From positions 1 through 64,000 of the forward strand of contig JAUKTV010000002.1 in assembly GCA_030549205.1 (NCBI GenBank): DNA of 64,000 nucleotides. The letters run 5' to 3'. Source of the DNA: Apiosordaria backusii (lineage: Eukaryota > Ascomycota > Sordariomycetes > Sordariales > Lasiosphaeriaceae). The position numbers and the translations under genes are program-made. Within the stretch, counting starts at the first letter, position 1. Each line of letters begins with the position of its first letter. The notes under the pieces were generated by a model that was not told the origin of the DNA, searched no databases, and was given only the letters and a program-made list of their open reading frames with translations. Of this stretch, positions 30,201-43,000 are shown piece after piece.

Positions 30201-32790
30201 TTAAAGTATTTTTAAACCAATTATAGGCTATAATAATATTATTACAGTTCCTTTAATATTTATAATACTATATAATACTTATAGTACTTAAATTAATTAA
30301 TTATATAGTAATTAATAATAAAGACCTTACTCTTTATTAAATATTTTATAATAAATTAAAGCCTTCCCTTTTTTATAAACTAAATTTAAGCTAATTTAAA
30401 GTTATAAGCTTTTTTATAAAGCTCTTTATTTTTATTAAAAAAAGGTCTAAAGTTTTAAAATTATAGGCCTATATAAAGCTTAATAAATTATTAACTGTCT
30501 TTAAAAATAAGACTTATTAAGTATAAATACTGGCTAAAAAGGTAATAGTAAAATTTTCCTTTATTAATATAGTAAATAAGCTTATTATAATTCAAAATAT
30601 TACTACTATTTTAAAAGGAGATTTAGGTTAAAGGAAGGTAAAGCTATTATAATTAGTAGATAAAGATAGTAACCTATATCCTGTAAATTCCAACTTAACC
30701 AGCCAGCTAAGTTTAAAACTTCGCCGATTAACTAAAAACCTTAAATTATTTCCTAATAATAAATTAATTAATAAACCTATTATAATTTAAAAGGTTATAA
30801 TTATTAGCAATTTAAAGCTTCTTAATAGACTTATTATAGGCCTTAAAGCCAGCCTAAAACCCCCTATTAAAGACTATTTATTAATAAAAGTAAAAAAATT
30901 ATATTAAAATATAAATAAAAATATTAAAATAAATACAAGCTAATTTATTAAATTAATTTTAATTAAGGCTAAGGCTTATTATTATAAGGTCTTTAAGCGT
31001 CCTTTTAATATTAATTTACTACTTTAAATACTAAAATAAGTATTAAAGAACTTTAAAAAATCCTATTAATTAAAAACTATATATAATAAATTTAAGTATA
31101 TAATTAATTAAGAAACCTTTAAGTTCTTTTTTTAAAGTATTTTCTTTAAAAGCTATATACTATTAATTAATAAGTTAATACTATATAAAAAGACTAATAA
31201 AAAAAATAAGCTTTTAAAGTTTAAAGTTAAATTAATTATTAAAGGATTTTTATAAAAAGAAGGTCTAGATTTTATAGAGACCTTTACCTTTATTATTATA
31301 CTACCTATTTAATATATATTATTAATTATAATAACTTTATTAGATTGGAAAATAAAGTAAATCGATTTTATAAAGGCATTTTTTAATAAGTATTTAAAAG
31401 AAAAGAATTATATAATTATATTTAAAGACTTCTATAAGTTCTATTAAAAAGCCGATTTAACTATTAAAGTAAAGCTATATAAATAAGGCTTTAAGCCTAA
31501 AATTAGTTAAATAATTCACTTCTTTAAAGCCCTATATAGTTTAAAATAGAGCCTTAAACTTTAGTAAACTAAACTTACTAAACTATTAAAAGAAGAGGGT
31601 TTTATAACGTTAATTTTTTACTTTACTATTTTTTATAATTTTAAAGTTAGGATTTTTATAGTAACCTACATTAATAATTATTTAATTATAAACTTTAATA
31701 CAGCCTATATTTAACGGTTTAAAAAAAGTTTAAATAAAGTTTATTTAATAAAAGATAGAAGGCTAGTTTCTTTCTTTTTAAGTATTTAAATAATAAAGGA
31801 TAAGTATCACTTTTTTTTATAGTTTAGTTAAGTTTAATATATATAAAAAGTAATTAAGACCTTTACCTTTAAGAATAATTGTAAAATATTAGTTTCTTTA
31901 TAATTTAGAATCGTAATTTAATATAAAGACTTTAAATTAAAAGGAAGCTTTGTAAATAAGTTAGATTATATACTATTTTAATATATAGTAAGTATTATAA
32001 TATATTTAATAACTTAAATAAGGTTTAATATTACTTTTATAATATAGTAGCTTTTAAAGAATATACAGTAGTTTATTATAATAAATCTAAATACTGTTAA
32101 AAACCTTTTAAAGTATTTAAATGGTACTGAAAATTTAATAATTACTTATAGTTATAATATTATTAGATTTATTAAAAAAGAAAGTATTATAATATTTATA
32201 GGCTTTATAGATTTAGACTTTATAGAGGATTTAAAGGATTTAAAATTTACTTACGGCTTTATATTTAAAGTAGCTGGAGGCTTTATAAATTAGAAATTAA
32301 AGAAAGCTAATACTATAAATCTCTTTATATTAAAGGTTAAAACCGACGTATTTATTAAAATTATTTATAAGGTTCTATAGATTAAAGGAATTTATAAGGA
32401 GTTAAAATATACTTTAATAAACTTTACTTTACTATATAATAATAATACTAACTTTATAACTATTACTTATAACTTAGCCTTTTATAATTATATTAAATAT
32501 ATATTATTAAAATACTATTAGGTTAAAGAGTAAATTAAGGTATTATAGGTTACTATTAATTATTTAAATATTAAATAAATACTAGTTAATAGGCTGATTA
32601 AACTATTAGTTAGTTAAAAATTTAAGACCTTTATAGGTCTTTTAGGCTTAAGGAATAGGCTTACGGAGGAAAAGTTAGTAGAGGAATAGATTAGAAAACT
32701 ACCCTTTCTATATTTAATTTTCCTTTGTAATTTAATTTATAAAAGTAATTATTTAACATTTAAATATATAGGCTTCAATACTTTATATAC
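27250..32790 (+). pseudogene. copia copy C gag-pol remnant
   Basis: It aligns base by base with copy A and copy D. The protease is near 28830-28920 (NYIINNRK), integrase near 30060-30220, and RT near 31210-31700 with YINN at 31667-31678 in place of YVDD. RNase H is near 32200-32350. Nearly all differences from copy A are C/T or G/A. Stops are frequent in the coding frame. The gag part upstream of 28680 cannot be recognised by motif. Confidence 0.82.
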
Positions 32791-32826
32791 TTTGTATTTT
32801 AGTTTTTTAATTAGTTAGTTAGTTTA

Positions 32827-33810
32827 TGTCTCTCTAAGAAGTGGAGCTTTTAAAAAAAAATTTCTTTTACAACGCTATATCTAGCGTTAGTTTTCTTTAC
32901 AGCTGATCTGGTATGCTATTTAAACTATTTAAAGCTACCGTTATAATCACGTACTTATTATATAGCTAAACCTTCTATCGTCGAGTTCAACAATAAGCTT
33001 ATATAATAATATTGTAATTAAACCTTCTAAATACTTCCTTTACTATTAAATTATTTATAACCGTACCGATAACTCCTTTACTGACTTACATTAAGGCCAG
33101 ACACTAGCGCCTATATAAAGTTAAAAAAGATCCTATTTATTGCTTTTCTTTACTATTCCTTTTTTATATTACCTATTACATTCCTTTTCTATATTACCTA
33201 CTATATTCTTTTCCTATATTACTTACTATATTCTTCTTTTATATTACCTACTATATTAAAATTTAATTAACTATTTATAATACTAAGTATAGGTTTATCC
33301 TATATAACTTAATAATTAAAAGATAGTATTAATATAATAGTAATATATAATTTACTATATTAAAAGTCTATAAGTATAAGATCTTAAAGCTAAGTAGTTA
33401 TAAGTACTTTAAATTTGCCGATATTATAATAGTTATATTAAAAAAAGATAGTAATAAGTAGAATATAAACGTCGCTCTTATTAAAAAGTTAATTATATAT
33501 ACCGTCGCTACTCTATCTTATATTGAATATATTAACCTCTATTGATTTGGATAGGATTTAATCAGTCTTAAGCTAAGGTATTAGATTAAGGATGAAACGA
33601 CTTAGAAGAAAGCCTTTAAAAAGAAAGATAAGGTAGAAGACTGGTTAGCGAAGTTAATCGATATTGCGGTAGTGATTGTGAAGGATAAGACGGCCTAATA
33701 GATTAAGTAACCAGTCTAATAGCTATATCAAATAGCCTGAAGATACTGCTGTTGTGTTAATTGTAAGCATCTGTGTGTCACGTCTTGTGTATATACCACT
33801 GAACCTTAAG
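32827..33810. repeat. Unclassified interspersed repeat U1 (984 bp)
   Basis: It begins TGTCTCTCTAAGAAGTGGAG and ends CCTTAAG. A second, 943-bp copy with the same ends is at 62411-63353. U1 is flanked by a 12-bp TSD TTAGTTAGTTTA (32815-32826 and 33811-33822). It interrupts the 3' end of copia copy C just before the polypurine tract. RIP-mutated, with no coding motif. The long TSD argues against LTR and Fot1-type insertion. Confidence 0.75.
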
Positions 33811-33894
33811 TTAGTTAGTTTATTAGTTTTAGCTTATTACAGTAGGCCTTAGATTTAAATTTAGGCATATTACTTACTATAAATAGAGAAGAAG

Positions 33895-34709
33895 TGTTAA
33901 ATTAAGTCTCTATAAGGCTTAAATTTATAGTAGGTAGTTGCTATTATATTATATAGTAAAAGCTTAAGTAAGAAAGCCTACCTATCAGTTACCTGGCATT
34001 TACCCAGCATCTTATTTTACTATAGGGCTATTTAAAGGTCTACATCCTATTAACTAATAAACTAAACTGCCTATAATTTTATATTTAAGCTACTAAGGCC
34101 TACTATTATAGGCAGTATAAGTAGCTTAACCCTAACCCTACAATAATCTGTACTTTAGGTTAAGAATGTTGAGTTTTGCAGTCTTTTTATATAGCTGTAA
34201 GTCGATTTTTAAAGAGCTATAAACTACGTTAATTTAGCTGTCTGTAAGACCTATAACCAACTACTGGGCTACCTAAATTAGTTAAGAATTAATAGACTTA
34301 TAGTTAAATAAGTATATTATTATTATACTAAATTATAGGCCTATAGGCTCTGTAGGTTAGAAGCTACAGAGGGTTTGGTAAGTAGTTTATAGGGCTTGGC
34401 AAACTTCAGGGTTAACTAAACTATATTCTAGCCTCTCTATCTGCTAAGGTATGTAAGGTACCGTATATTAGTCGGTAGGTATATAGTAGAGGTCGAGTAT
34501 GAACCTTATTATAGAGATTATTATAGTGGATTTATAGAAGGCTAGTATTATAATACAATTATTTACTTATTATATTTCTATTCTACAGTACCTATAGGGA
34601 GCTGCACTCTAGTACCCCAGTACTGAGCTATAGGTATCACGTATAAGACTTCTGCTACACTGTAAGCTAGTATATGAGCACTAATTACAGGGCCCTTACG
34701 CCTGTAATT
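33895..34709 (+). repeat. 3' LTR of copia copy C, main part
   Basis: Starts TGTTAAATTAAG after a purine-rich AGAGAAGAAG. It is cut at TAATT by Gypsy-3; its last 19 bases are at 53619-53637. Confidence 0.8.
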
Positions 34710-35344
34710 TGTTATGAGATTCCACACCTCTATAAGACTTACCTAATGTTATAGTCCACTTTATACAATTCCTTAAAAGGATCCATAGCTTAAAAGCTCC
34801 TAAAGGAAGCTCCTTATCTTATTTTTACCTTTTACTATAAGTCATATTCTATATATAATATAATTATTATATTCTTATTTCTTTTCTTATTCTTTTCTTC
34901 TTTCCTATATATAAGTATACTTAATAACCTTCCTAACCTTAATTTCCTATAGTAAATCTAGCTTTAAAAGATACCTTTATATCCTTTTTTATAAAGGAAG
35001 CTTTTATTAAACCTCCTATCTATATACCTTCTATATTAACTATAAAAGCCTATATAAAGAACCTCTTTCAGAGCTTTCTTTAAAACCTTCCTTAGAACCT
35101 CCTTTTAGGAACTTCTTTAAGGAACCTCTACCGGAACTTTTCTTGGAATTTCCTTTAAAAGCTTCCGTTAGAACTTTCTCCGGAACCTTCTTAAGAAGCC
35201 TCCTCTAAAATCTTCTTTAAAACCTTCTTTGGAATTTTCTTTAAAACTTTTCTTAAAACCTCTTTAAGAACTTTCTTTAAAAACTTCCTTTAAAAGCCTT
35301 TTTAAGAACCTTCTATTTAAACTTTCTATTAAAAGGTTATAATA
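34710..35344 (+). repeat. 5' LTR of Gypsy-3
   Basis: 635 bp, starting TGTTATGAGATTCC. Its second half (about 35060-35310) is a degenerate tandem array of 12-13-bp units of the form GAACCTCCTTTA. Confidence 0.85.
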
Positions 35345-38300
35345 TTAGTAACTATAACTAACCGGTTAAATTACTAATATATCTAATTAAAACTAAACGC
35401 TACTATAATACCTTACTAGTATAAAATTAATATACTTTCTATAGCCGCTTCTTACTTTATAATTATAAAGGACTATTTAAAAGCTTCTTCTTAGCTTTTA
35501 AAGATTTTCCTTTTTTATAAGTACTTTACAGTTTACTTCCTTCTTAAAGTTAGAACTAATAAAAGACAATAAGCTTATTTACTTACTCTTTATATAATAA
35601 AAGACCTTTAAACTTTAATCTCTTAATATAAGCCTTATATATATTTTATTTTTAAAATATATAAATTAGCCTCCCTGATACCTTCAGATAATTCCTATAC
35701 TTTTTAAAAGCTAAATAAAGAACTTAAGTCTAAAGGCTTTTAAAGAAACCAGTTATTAGCTCTTTTCTTATAAAATAAAGAAGAATTCCTTTCCTTTAAT
35801 ATATAATATCTATTTCAATTAAGATCCTTTTTAAAGGAGCTTTTAAAATCTACTACTTTACTTAAAAGTCCGCCGGTCTCTGACCTCTTTTATACTTAAA
35901 ACCTCCTTCGGCTTTACTAATAGCTTATAATACTTCTTTAAAAAAATAAGCCCTTCCTATTTATAAAGGCTATAAGGACCTTTTAAGTCCCCTCTTCTTT
36001 ACTAATTAAGGGGTCGATAAGAATAGACTAGGCTAATTTTAAAAGAAAGCCTTAATATTTAAAAGAAAAGTTAATAAAAGTAAGATATAAAAAAATACCA
36101 GTAAATAAAAATAGGATTATAAAGAGTATAGAAAATAACTTATTTACCTTATCTATAATAATAGCTTTAAAAGACCTTAAATTAAGCCCTATTACCTTTT
36201 TATAAAATACCGGAATGCCCTTTTATAAAATACTTACCGGTTTACTAACCAGTTTAAACCTTATTAAGATCCTTAAGCTTCCTTTTTTTATAAGTATAAA
36301 AGGTCCTTTCCCTTTTTTAAAAAAGCCCGGATCGCTACCGCTTTTTATTAACAATAATAATACTAAATAACTTTCCGAAAGTAACTGTTTTTAATATTAT
36401 AAAACGTTTAATATTACCACACTTTAAAAGCTTATCTTAACCGACCAACTTCTATTAAAGGCTATTATAAATAATAAATAATAAAGATCTACTCTATATA
36501 TACTATTAAACTATTAACTTGATATTATTTATAACGTCCTTATTTAATAGTTATAAAGCTTTACTATTTAACCATTTAATACTAACTTTTATAATAAATC
36601 TCCTTAAAATATTAACTAACAGTAACTTAATTAAGCTATTAGTAAAGGTTATCATCTCCTTTATACTACCGTTAGCTTAACCGATAAATTAAAAGGATTT
36701 AATTAAATAAGCTTACTTATTTTTAAAAGACGACTTAAATAACGATCTATCTTTAAAAAAGGACAACTACTTAAAGCTTACTTTATTAATTTGTCCTTAT
36801 AAAGTTTAGAAAAGCAATAAGGATTGGGATTTTTAAACTATCTTTAATATTTAAAACCCTATAGGATTAATAAGATAATAGTAAAAGATAGTATATATCT
36901 TTAAAATCTATTTAACCTTTAAAGCATTTGATTTTCTATTAAAGTACTTACTACCGAAAGGATAGAACGATAAAGAACGGAAACATTAGGATTTAATATA
37001 AAACCTATTATTAAAATAGACTAAAATATTATAGTTTATTATTATCTTAATTATAATAATAGAATAAAACTGCTTTAATTTTTTAAAAAGGTTTATAGTA
37101 TAGGATACTGTAGAGAAAATTATAAAGGATATAGAAATAAACTACTTTACTATAGATAATAAAGCAATAGTATTAAAGGATATTACTGTCTTTATATAAA
37201 CTATAGTTCGGTATTTCCAATTAAAAGTAAGGCTTAAAATTTATAAAAGATTATCTTTTTATTTATTAAAATATTAAAAGCTACTTAACCTTTTATAAAA
37301 TACCGATAAATTTTATCGGCCTTAATTAAAATAAAGCTAAACGTTCCTATTAAAGTTTACAGTAATTCTTTATAATAACAATCTACCCTTATTAAAATAG
37401 AAGGTTAATATAAGAACTTTAAGTTTTATAGAAGTGCCATTTTAACGCCTTTAGTCTATACTGAATATACTTTTAACAGACCTAATATAAAATATACTAA
37501 ATACCTTTATTTAATTAATAATTATTAAAATAATAACCTTTTATATTTAGCTAATCGAAATAAGTTTAAAAAAACTGTATAACTTAGATTTATATAGAAC
37601 ATTTATAACCTCCCTCTGGATTTGATATCTAAAAATAAAGCCTTTTAATTAAAAGTTTTATTAATTTTACTATTTTTAAAGGAGAAATCTACCTTACTTA
37701 AGTATATAATTAATAACCTATTATTTTTTAAACTTTATCGACAGTTCTCCTTTAATAAAAGGAAGCCCTAATGTAAGAAATTTAATATTATAAACTATCC
37801 CCTCTTTAAGCCTTAATTTAAAAACCAACCTCTAATAAATAAGCCTATTATCGATTATTTACTATAACGTCTATATATAAGTAAAGTATATATTAACTGC
37901 CGTTATTTAAAAAAACTAAACTATACTCCTTTACATTTAATAATCTTTAATCCTTTAGAGATTAATACTAATCTAGTTTATTGGACTTAACGTTTATAAA
38001 AAAGCTTACTTTAACGGTAAAATAGAAGTATTTAAAATAAAAATATAGTACTAAAAAGGTTTAAGACTAATAAAAAATTAATATATATTAAAATAGAAAG
38101 CCTTTAACTTTTCCTTTAAAAGGTAAAAGAAAAAGGAATAGCCGACTAGTTTAAAAAAAACATTATTTAATTAAGATATTTAAAATAATATAAAAAGAAC
38201 TTATTTATAATATTTAAAAGACCATTCCTTTTAAGGCTATCCTATTTCTTAAAAATCAGGATTAGTATAGCGATCTATCCTATTAGTACGTATTTAAAGA

Positions 38301-39476
38301 TAAGGCTATAAAGAATATAAAAGTATAGTACTACCTTATAATTAACCAGTTAAAATGTTATTAAAGTTATTAAGATTAAACCAAATATAGCTGCCTTTAA
38401 TAAAAATAAATAAAAAATTACTATAATAACGTTTACTTTAAAGATTAACTTTAAAATAATTATCGAAAGTTCGATTATAAAAAGTTCAATTACCAGACCG
38501 GCTAGCAATTTAAATATCCTTTAATTATTAAGTAATAGGAAAATAAGGTCTTAAAGGTATAATAAAATCTAAATAAATGCTTTAAACGTTAAAAGGATTT
38601 AAGAATTAACGTTATTAATACTAATAAGCCTATAATTAATTTCTTTAATAATAACTTTAAATATAGTAATACCGGTATATCTAAAAACGATAGTAATATC
38701 TTTAATAATAACCCTAACTTTAATAATAAAAGGAACTAAATTTATTATACTTTTAAAGTAGAAAATATTTATATACATTCGGTACTTAAAATATAATTAA
38801 CTTATTAATAGTATCTTATAATATTCTAAATACTATAAAACTTACTTTATTATATAAAGGACTACTGAATAACTTCTATTACTAAGGACACTGATTAAAA
38901 TATCTTTTACTTAAAAAAAAAGGGTAAGGCTTTTTTATAAAGTATAGCCCCTTATAAACCAAACCTTACCGATACTTTATATATACTCCCCTTCTTTTTT
39001 AACTTTAATATATTTAAATCTATTTTCTATAATACCTTTATTTAAATAAAAGTACTTATTTTACTAACTTTAAATGATAAAATAAAGTAAATCTATACTA
39101 ATATAAAAATCGGAAAATATATTATCGCTAAAAGACTATTAAAATAGGTTTTAAATATTAAATAAATATCTAATAAACCTTTTAAACTTTAAGGTATTAA
39201 ATAGGAACTATAATAAACTTTTAGTTAAATAGAATTTCAAATTTACTTATATAGTAAAGACTATAAAGGATAGAAAGTAATATCCTTTATTTTAATTATA
39301 GTAAATATAGTTAAATCTTTAAAAGCTAAAATTCTATTTAACTAATCCTTCCTATAAAATTACTAAATAGATCTTCTCCTATTTTAAAGTTATATAAAAA
39401 TTAAAGGATATTAAAGTTTAAAGGTACTATATTTTATAGAATAGAAAGGAATTAAAAAAGGAAAGGACTAGTTTAA
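35345..39476 (+). pseudogene. Gypsy-3 leader and gag-side region, unrecognised
   Basis: AT-rich, with stops in all frames. By position between 5' LTR and RT it should hold leader, gag and protease, but I could not identify a zinc knuckle or protease motif with confidence. The Helitron inserted at its right end. Confidence 0.45.
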
Positions 39477-39477
39477 T

Positions 39478-39489
39478 CCTGTCCGGAGG
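39478..39489 (+). repeat. 5' asymmetric terminal inverted repeat of the Helitron
   Basis: CCTGTCCGGAGG, the exact inverse of 45460-45471. TGTCC and GGACA within it also form a small palindrome. Confidence 0.65.
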
Positions 39490-40021
39490 ACAATATTCCT
39501 GCCAAACTTCCAAAAAATCGCATACAAAATTGATAAGAGTCTTATCGCTCAAGAGAGATTGGTCGGGGGCTACCGGAGAGTGGGTCCAATTCGGCACCAC
39601 CTCCAAAACTTATGCAACCGGTACCATTCTGTGCGTAACTGTATGGCAAATCTAGATCTGAAATCCGATTTCTGAAGGTCCACGAAATGGCTGACATGCA
39701 GGCGTTTGAATACGGTTTGAGATCGTGTTTGGGTGCGCCCGGGCGATTGCGCGCATTGCACGTGATTACGCGCCTTGCCCCACACTGCCTTCCACAAGAA
39801 TGCCCCACTTTGCCTTTGACCCCCCGCGTCAAATTTAATTCCTCCCACTTCAAATTTCTCCTACCGCGAATTTCCATTTCCTCCATTCTTCATCCAACAA
39901 TCGATCGCACCGCAGACCTCAATCGCACCCCAACGCCTTCATTCACTATCCGTCATTTCTAACCGACGCTCCTTTCCTCTGTGGTATTGTTTGCCCGTTA
40001 TGGCCGGCCTATTCAGTATCC
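39490..40021 (+). other. Helitron 5' leader
   Basis: Non-coding lead of about 530 bp before the Rep-helicase ATG, with normal base composition. A CACGTG palindrome lies near 39758. A 114-codon frame on the minus strand (39542-39886) has no recognisable domain and I do not call it. Confidence 0.45.
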
Positions 40022-43000
40022 ATGGCGGACGAGGCGGGTGCGGCGGAGGTGGTTTCTTCCAAAGTTTGCTATCTTTGCCGCGTAGAGAAGCCCAGCGACC
40101 AATTCTGGTCGGTACGAGGCCCTCGAAGGATCGTCGTCAATTGCTCGGATTGCCGTAATCGCACGAGGCAACAGGCGAGTCTATCAGTTCTATCTTCCTC
40201 CGTTGCTTTACTAACCTTATTCCTAGGTAACCGCGTCGGCTGCACGCATTTCCAGAGCAGCTGCGATAGCCGGCGGACAAGATCCAGCGGTTGCGCCTCG
40301 CCAGAATCTCACCCATACGGTCCTTGCCCAGCGATACCGCGAAGGCGGCCGTGTCAGTACGGATACTCCCGAAATGGCTGCTGCTCGCAGCGAGATCTCG
40401 TACATCCAGCGACGGCATCGCCTCGAGCGTCGCCATGGTGAAGAACCTTCCCAGACCCCGACGATGAGTGGCTTGCTTCGCCAGCAACAAGAGATCCAGG
40501 ACCCCGCCACCGACCTCCCACCCTCTGCTCAGCCGAGAGAGCCTGAGGAAGAGATGGAAGCTGACGATGAAGTGCCTCGCGTGGGATCTCTAGTTCCACA
40601 GCGACGGCCACCACCCTCACCGTCCACACCTGCTCGTGGCCGTCGCCGAGGACGACCGCGCCTTGACCGAATTCCTCGCGGCCGACCACGCAGACGCTCC
40701 TCCCCCCAACCAGCTCCCCGCGAATTCGACGAGCCTCCCCCTCAGTTTACAGGGGCCGATTAGGAGTCGCCTCTAACCGCGGAAGACCTCGCCATCAAGG
40801 CAGAATTCGACAGGGCACTTGCTGCCGAGCAGATGCAATACTGCCCACGGTGCAAAGAGCGGTGGTTCGACATGGAGCTCAAAGGGGATAGGATCTGCAA
40901 GCGTTGCCACGATAAGGATGATAAGAAGCGTCAGGACGAGCCTTTTTTCTTTTCGGCTGCGAACAAGCTGGATTTTGGCCCTGTACCTAATGATCTGCCC
41001 AGGCTTGAGCCGTTGGAGGAGATGTTTATTGCGCGGGTGCACGTCAGCGTCAATGTATTTACAGTACGTAACGAGGATGGAAGCAAAGGGTTTGGTAACT
41101 GACAAAACATAGGTTCGTGGGCAGCAGTATAAGTATCGTGGGCATGTTGTACACTTCTTGCGTGACGTTGGCAAGGTATATAGTGAGCTCCCTTTGCTAC
41201 CCAAAGACCTCGATGTCGTTATCCTTCGGCCTCGTGGTTCCGAGAACGTGGCCCGGATGGATCGGCAGTTCCGCCGACGATTCCGCGTCCGCCGCGCCGC
41301 AGTAGAGGCCTGGCTTAAGTTTCTTTCCCTCAACCACCCAGGCTACCGAGACTTTACTTTGAATCACGACAATCTTTCCCAGCTCCCCGAAGATGGCAAC
41401 GTCTTCGACCAGCTAAGCATCCATGAAGTTGACGAGACCTCGGGTTTGCCTGCCGATTTTGGCCCTGATGTTGACCCGGTCGAGGAGCCAGAGCTGGAAG
41501 ATTCTGAGGTTATCGACGAAGCCGCAGTGCCCAACCTGCTCATCCAGGAGACTGAGCTTAATCAACTCCAGGGCCGTGTCGACAACACCGTCGCTGAGGA
41601 TACCGAACGGGTCCCCCTACGACACGCCGACCCGCACTCGGCACACCAGCTACCCATGCCATCTATCCGTCGTACGCCTTTGGATGAATTTAACCAGAAG
41701 TACGCACTGCTTTCTTTGGCCTGCCCCACCTTATTTCCCCAGGGCGTTGCGGATTTTGTTGAGCCCAGGCAACGCAATATATCCTACCAGGATTATATTG
41801 AGCATGCCATAAAGTGGGAGGATGGCCGGTTCGCTAGGCACCACAGCTTTCGCTTTATTGCCTTGAACACGCTAATGCGTCAGCAAGCACGCAGCAACAG
41901 CAAGTTCTATGTCAGTAAGCACCATCGCACGCCGCTTACCAAGGAGGACCTCCAGCGAGCTCTGGCCGACCCCGAACAGCCAGAAGCTCAAGCGATCTTA
42001 AATCGTATCTCGCGTTTTGCGGGTGTGATTAAGGGCACCCGTCCTTTTTGGTATCGCCGGCGGCGTGAGTGTGAGGCGTTTGCCCACTGCCTTGGCGTCC
42101 CAGCTGCCTTCATCACCCAGAGCCCAGCCGACCTTCATTGGCAGAGCCTATACCGGCACATGCCCGAGTACGAAGAATGGAAGGTTCTGGACGAGCGTGC
42201 GCGTATGGCTAAGTCACGTCAGTTGCTGCGTGAGAACCCGCATATCGCAGCCTGGCACTTCCACTCTCGCAACAAGCTGTTCCGGAAGATTGTGCTCGAG
42301 AAGAAGTTCAACCTGGAAGATTATTGGTACCGTTACGAGTGGCAAGGCCGCGGCAGCAGCCACGCCCATGGGCTGTATTGGTTCAATGGGAGCCCGGATC
42401 CCGACATGTCGACGAAAGATACACGAGACAACTTTGCGACGGTCTGGGGTTACCATATCACAGCCCTGAACCCACAGCGGGACCAGGGCGCGGACGAGGG
42501 CAATCCCCTGTCCGTAGACCCTCTCGAGACCGAGATTACCTGGGAGTGGCTCAACCGTATTGTAAACCGATGCCAGCGGCACCATTGTTCCACTACATAC
42601 TGCCTCCGCCTAACCAAGAGAGATGCGGAGCGGGCCAGACAGTCGGCAGCCCGAGCAGAAGCCGGTGAGGCCGGTGAGCCAGAGCAACCCCCGCCGCAGC
42701 CAACATGCCGGTTCCTCTTTCCCCGCCCCGAGCGGCCAGCTGCGGGTGTTGTTAGGAGAGCAGGTACGAAATGGTGGCATTTCGAGGCCGAGAGAAACGA
42801 CACCCACATGAACCAGTACAACCCGATGATCTCGCTCTGCTGGCTCGCCAACACTGACTGCTCGCCCTGCACCGGCGTACAGGCTGTGATCAACTACGCT
42901 GCAAAGTACTGCAGCAAGTCGGAGGCCCAGACCAACACGTACGCGCAGATCGCCCGCGGCATAATGCCTTACGTTTCCGACCGCAACCCCATGCTTTCGT

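Noticed and set aside
34127..34141. Telomere-like TTAACCCTAACCCTAC
   Set aside because: Sits inside the copia LTR; sister LTRs have CCTTAACCTTACATT and similar at the same place, so it is LTR sequence and not a telomere.
14845..34709. A 20-kb element bounded by the 3' LTRs of copia copies A and C
   Set aside because: Each LTR belongs to its own copy by order of PPT and coding remnants; the flanks give no matching TSD.
39542..39886. 114-codon frame on the minus strand in the Helitron leader
   Set aside because: No domain, partly covers the probable promoter, and overlaps another frame; not supported.
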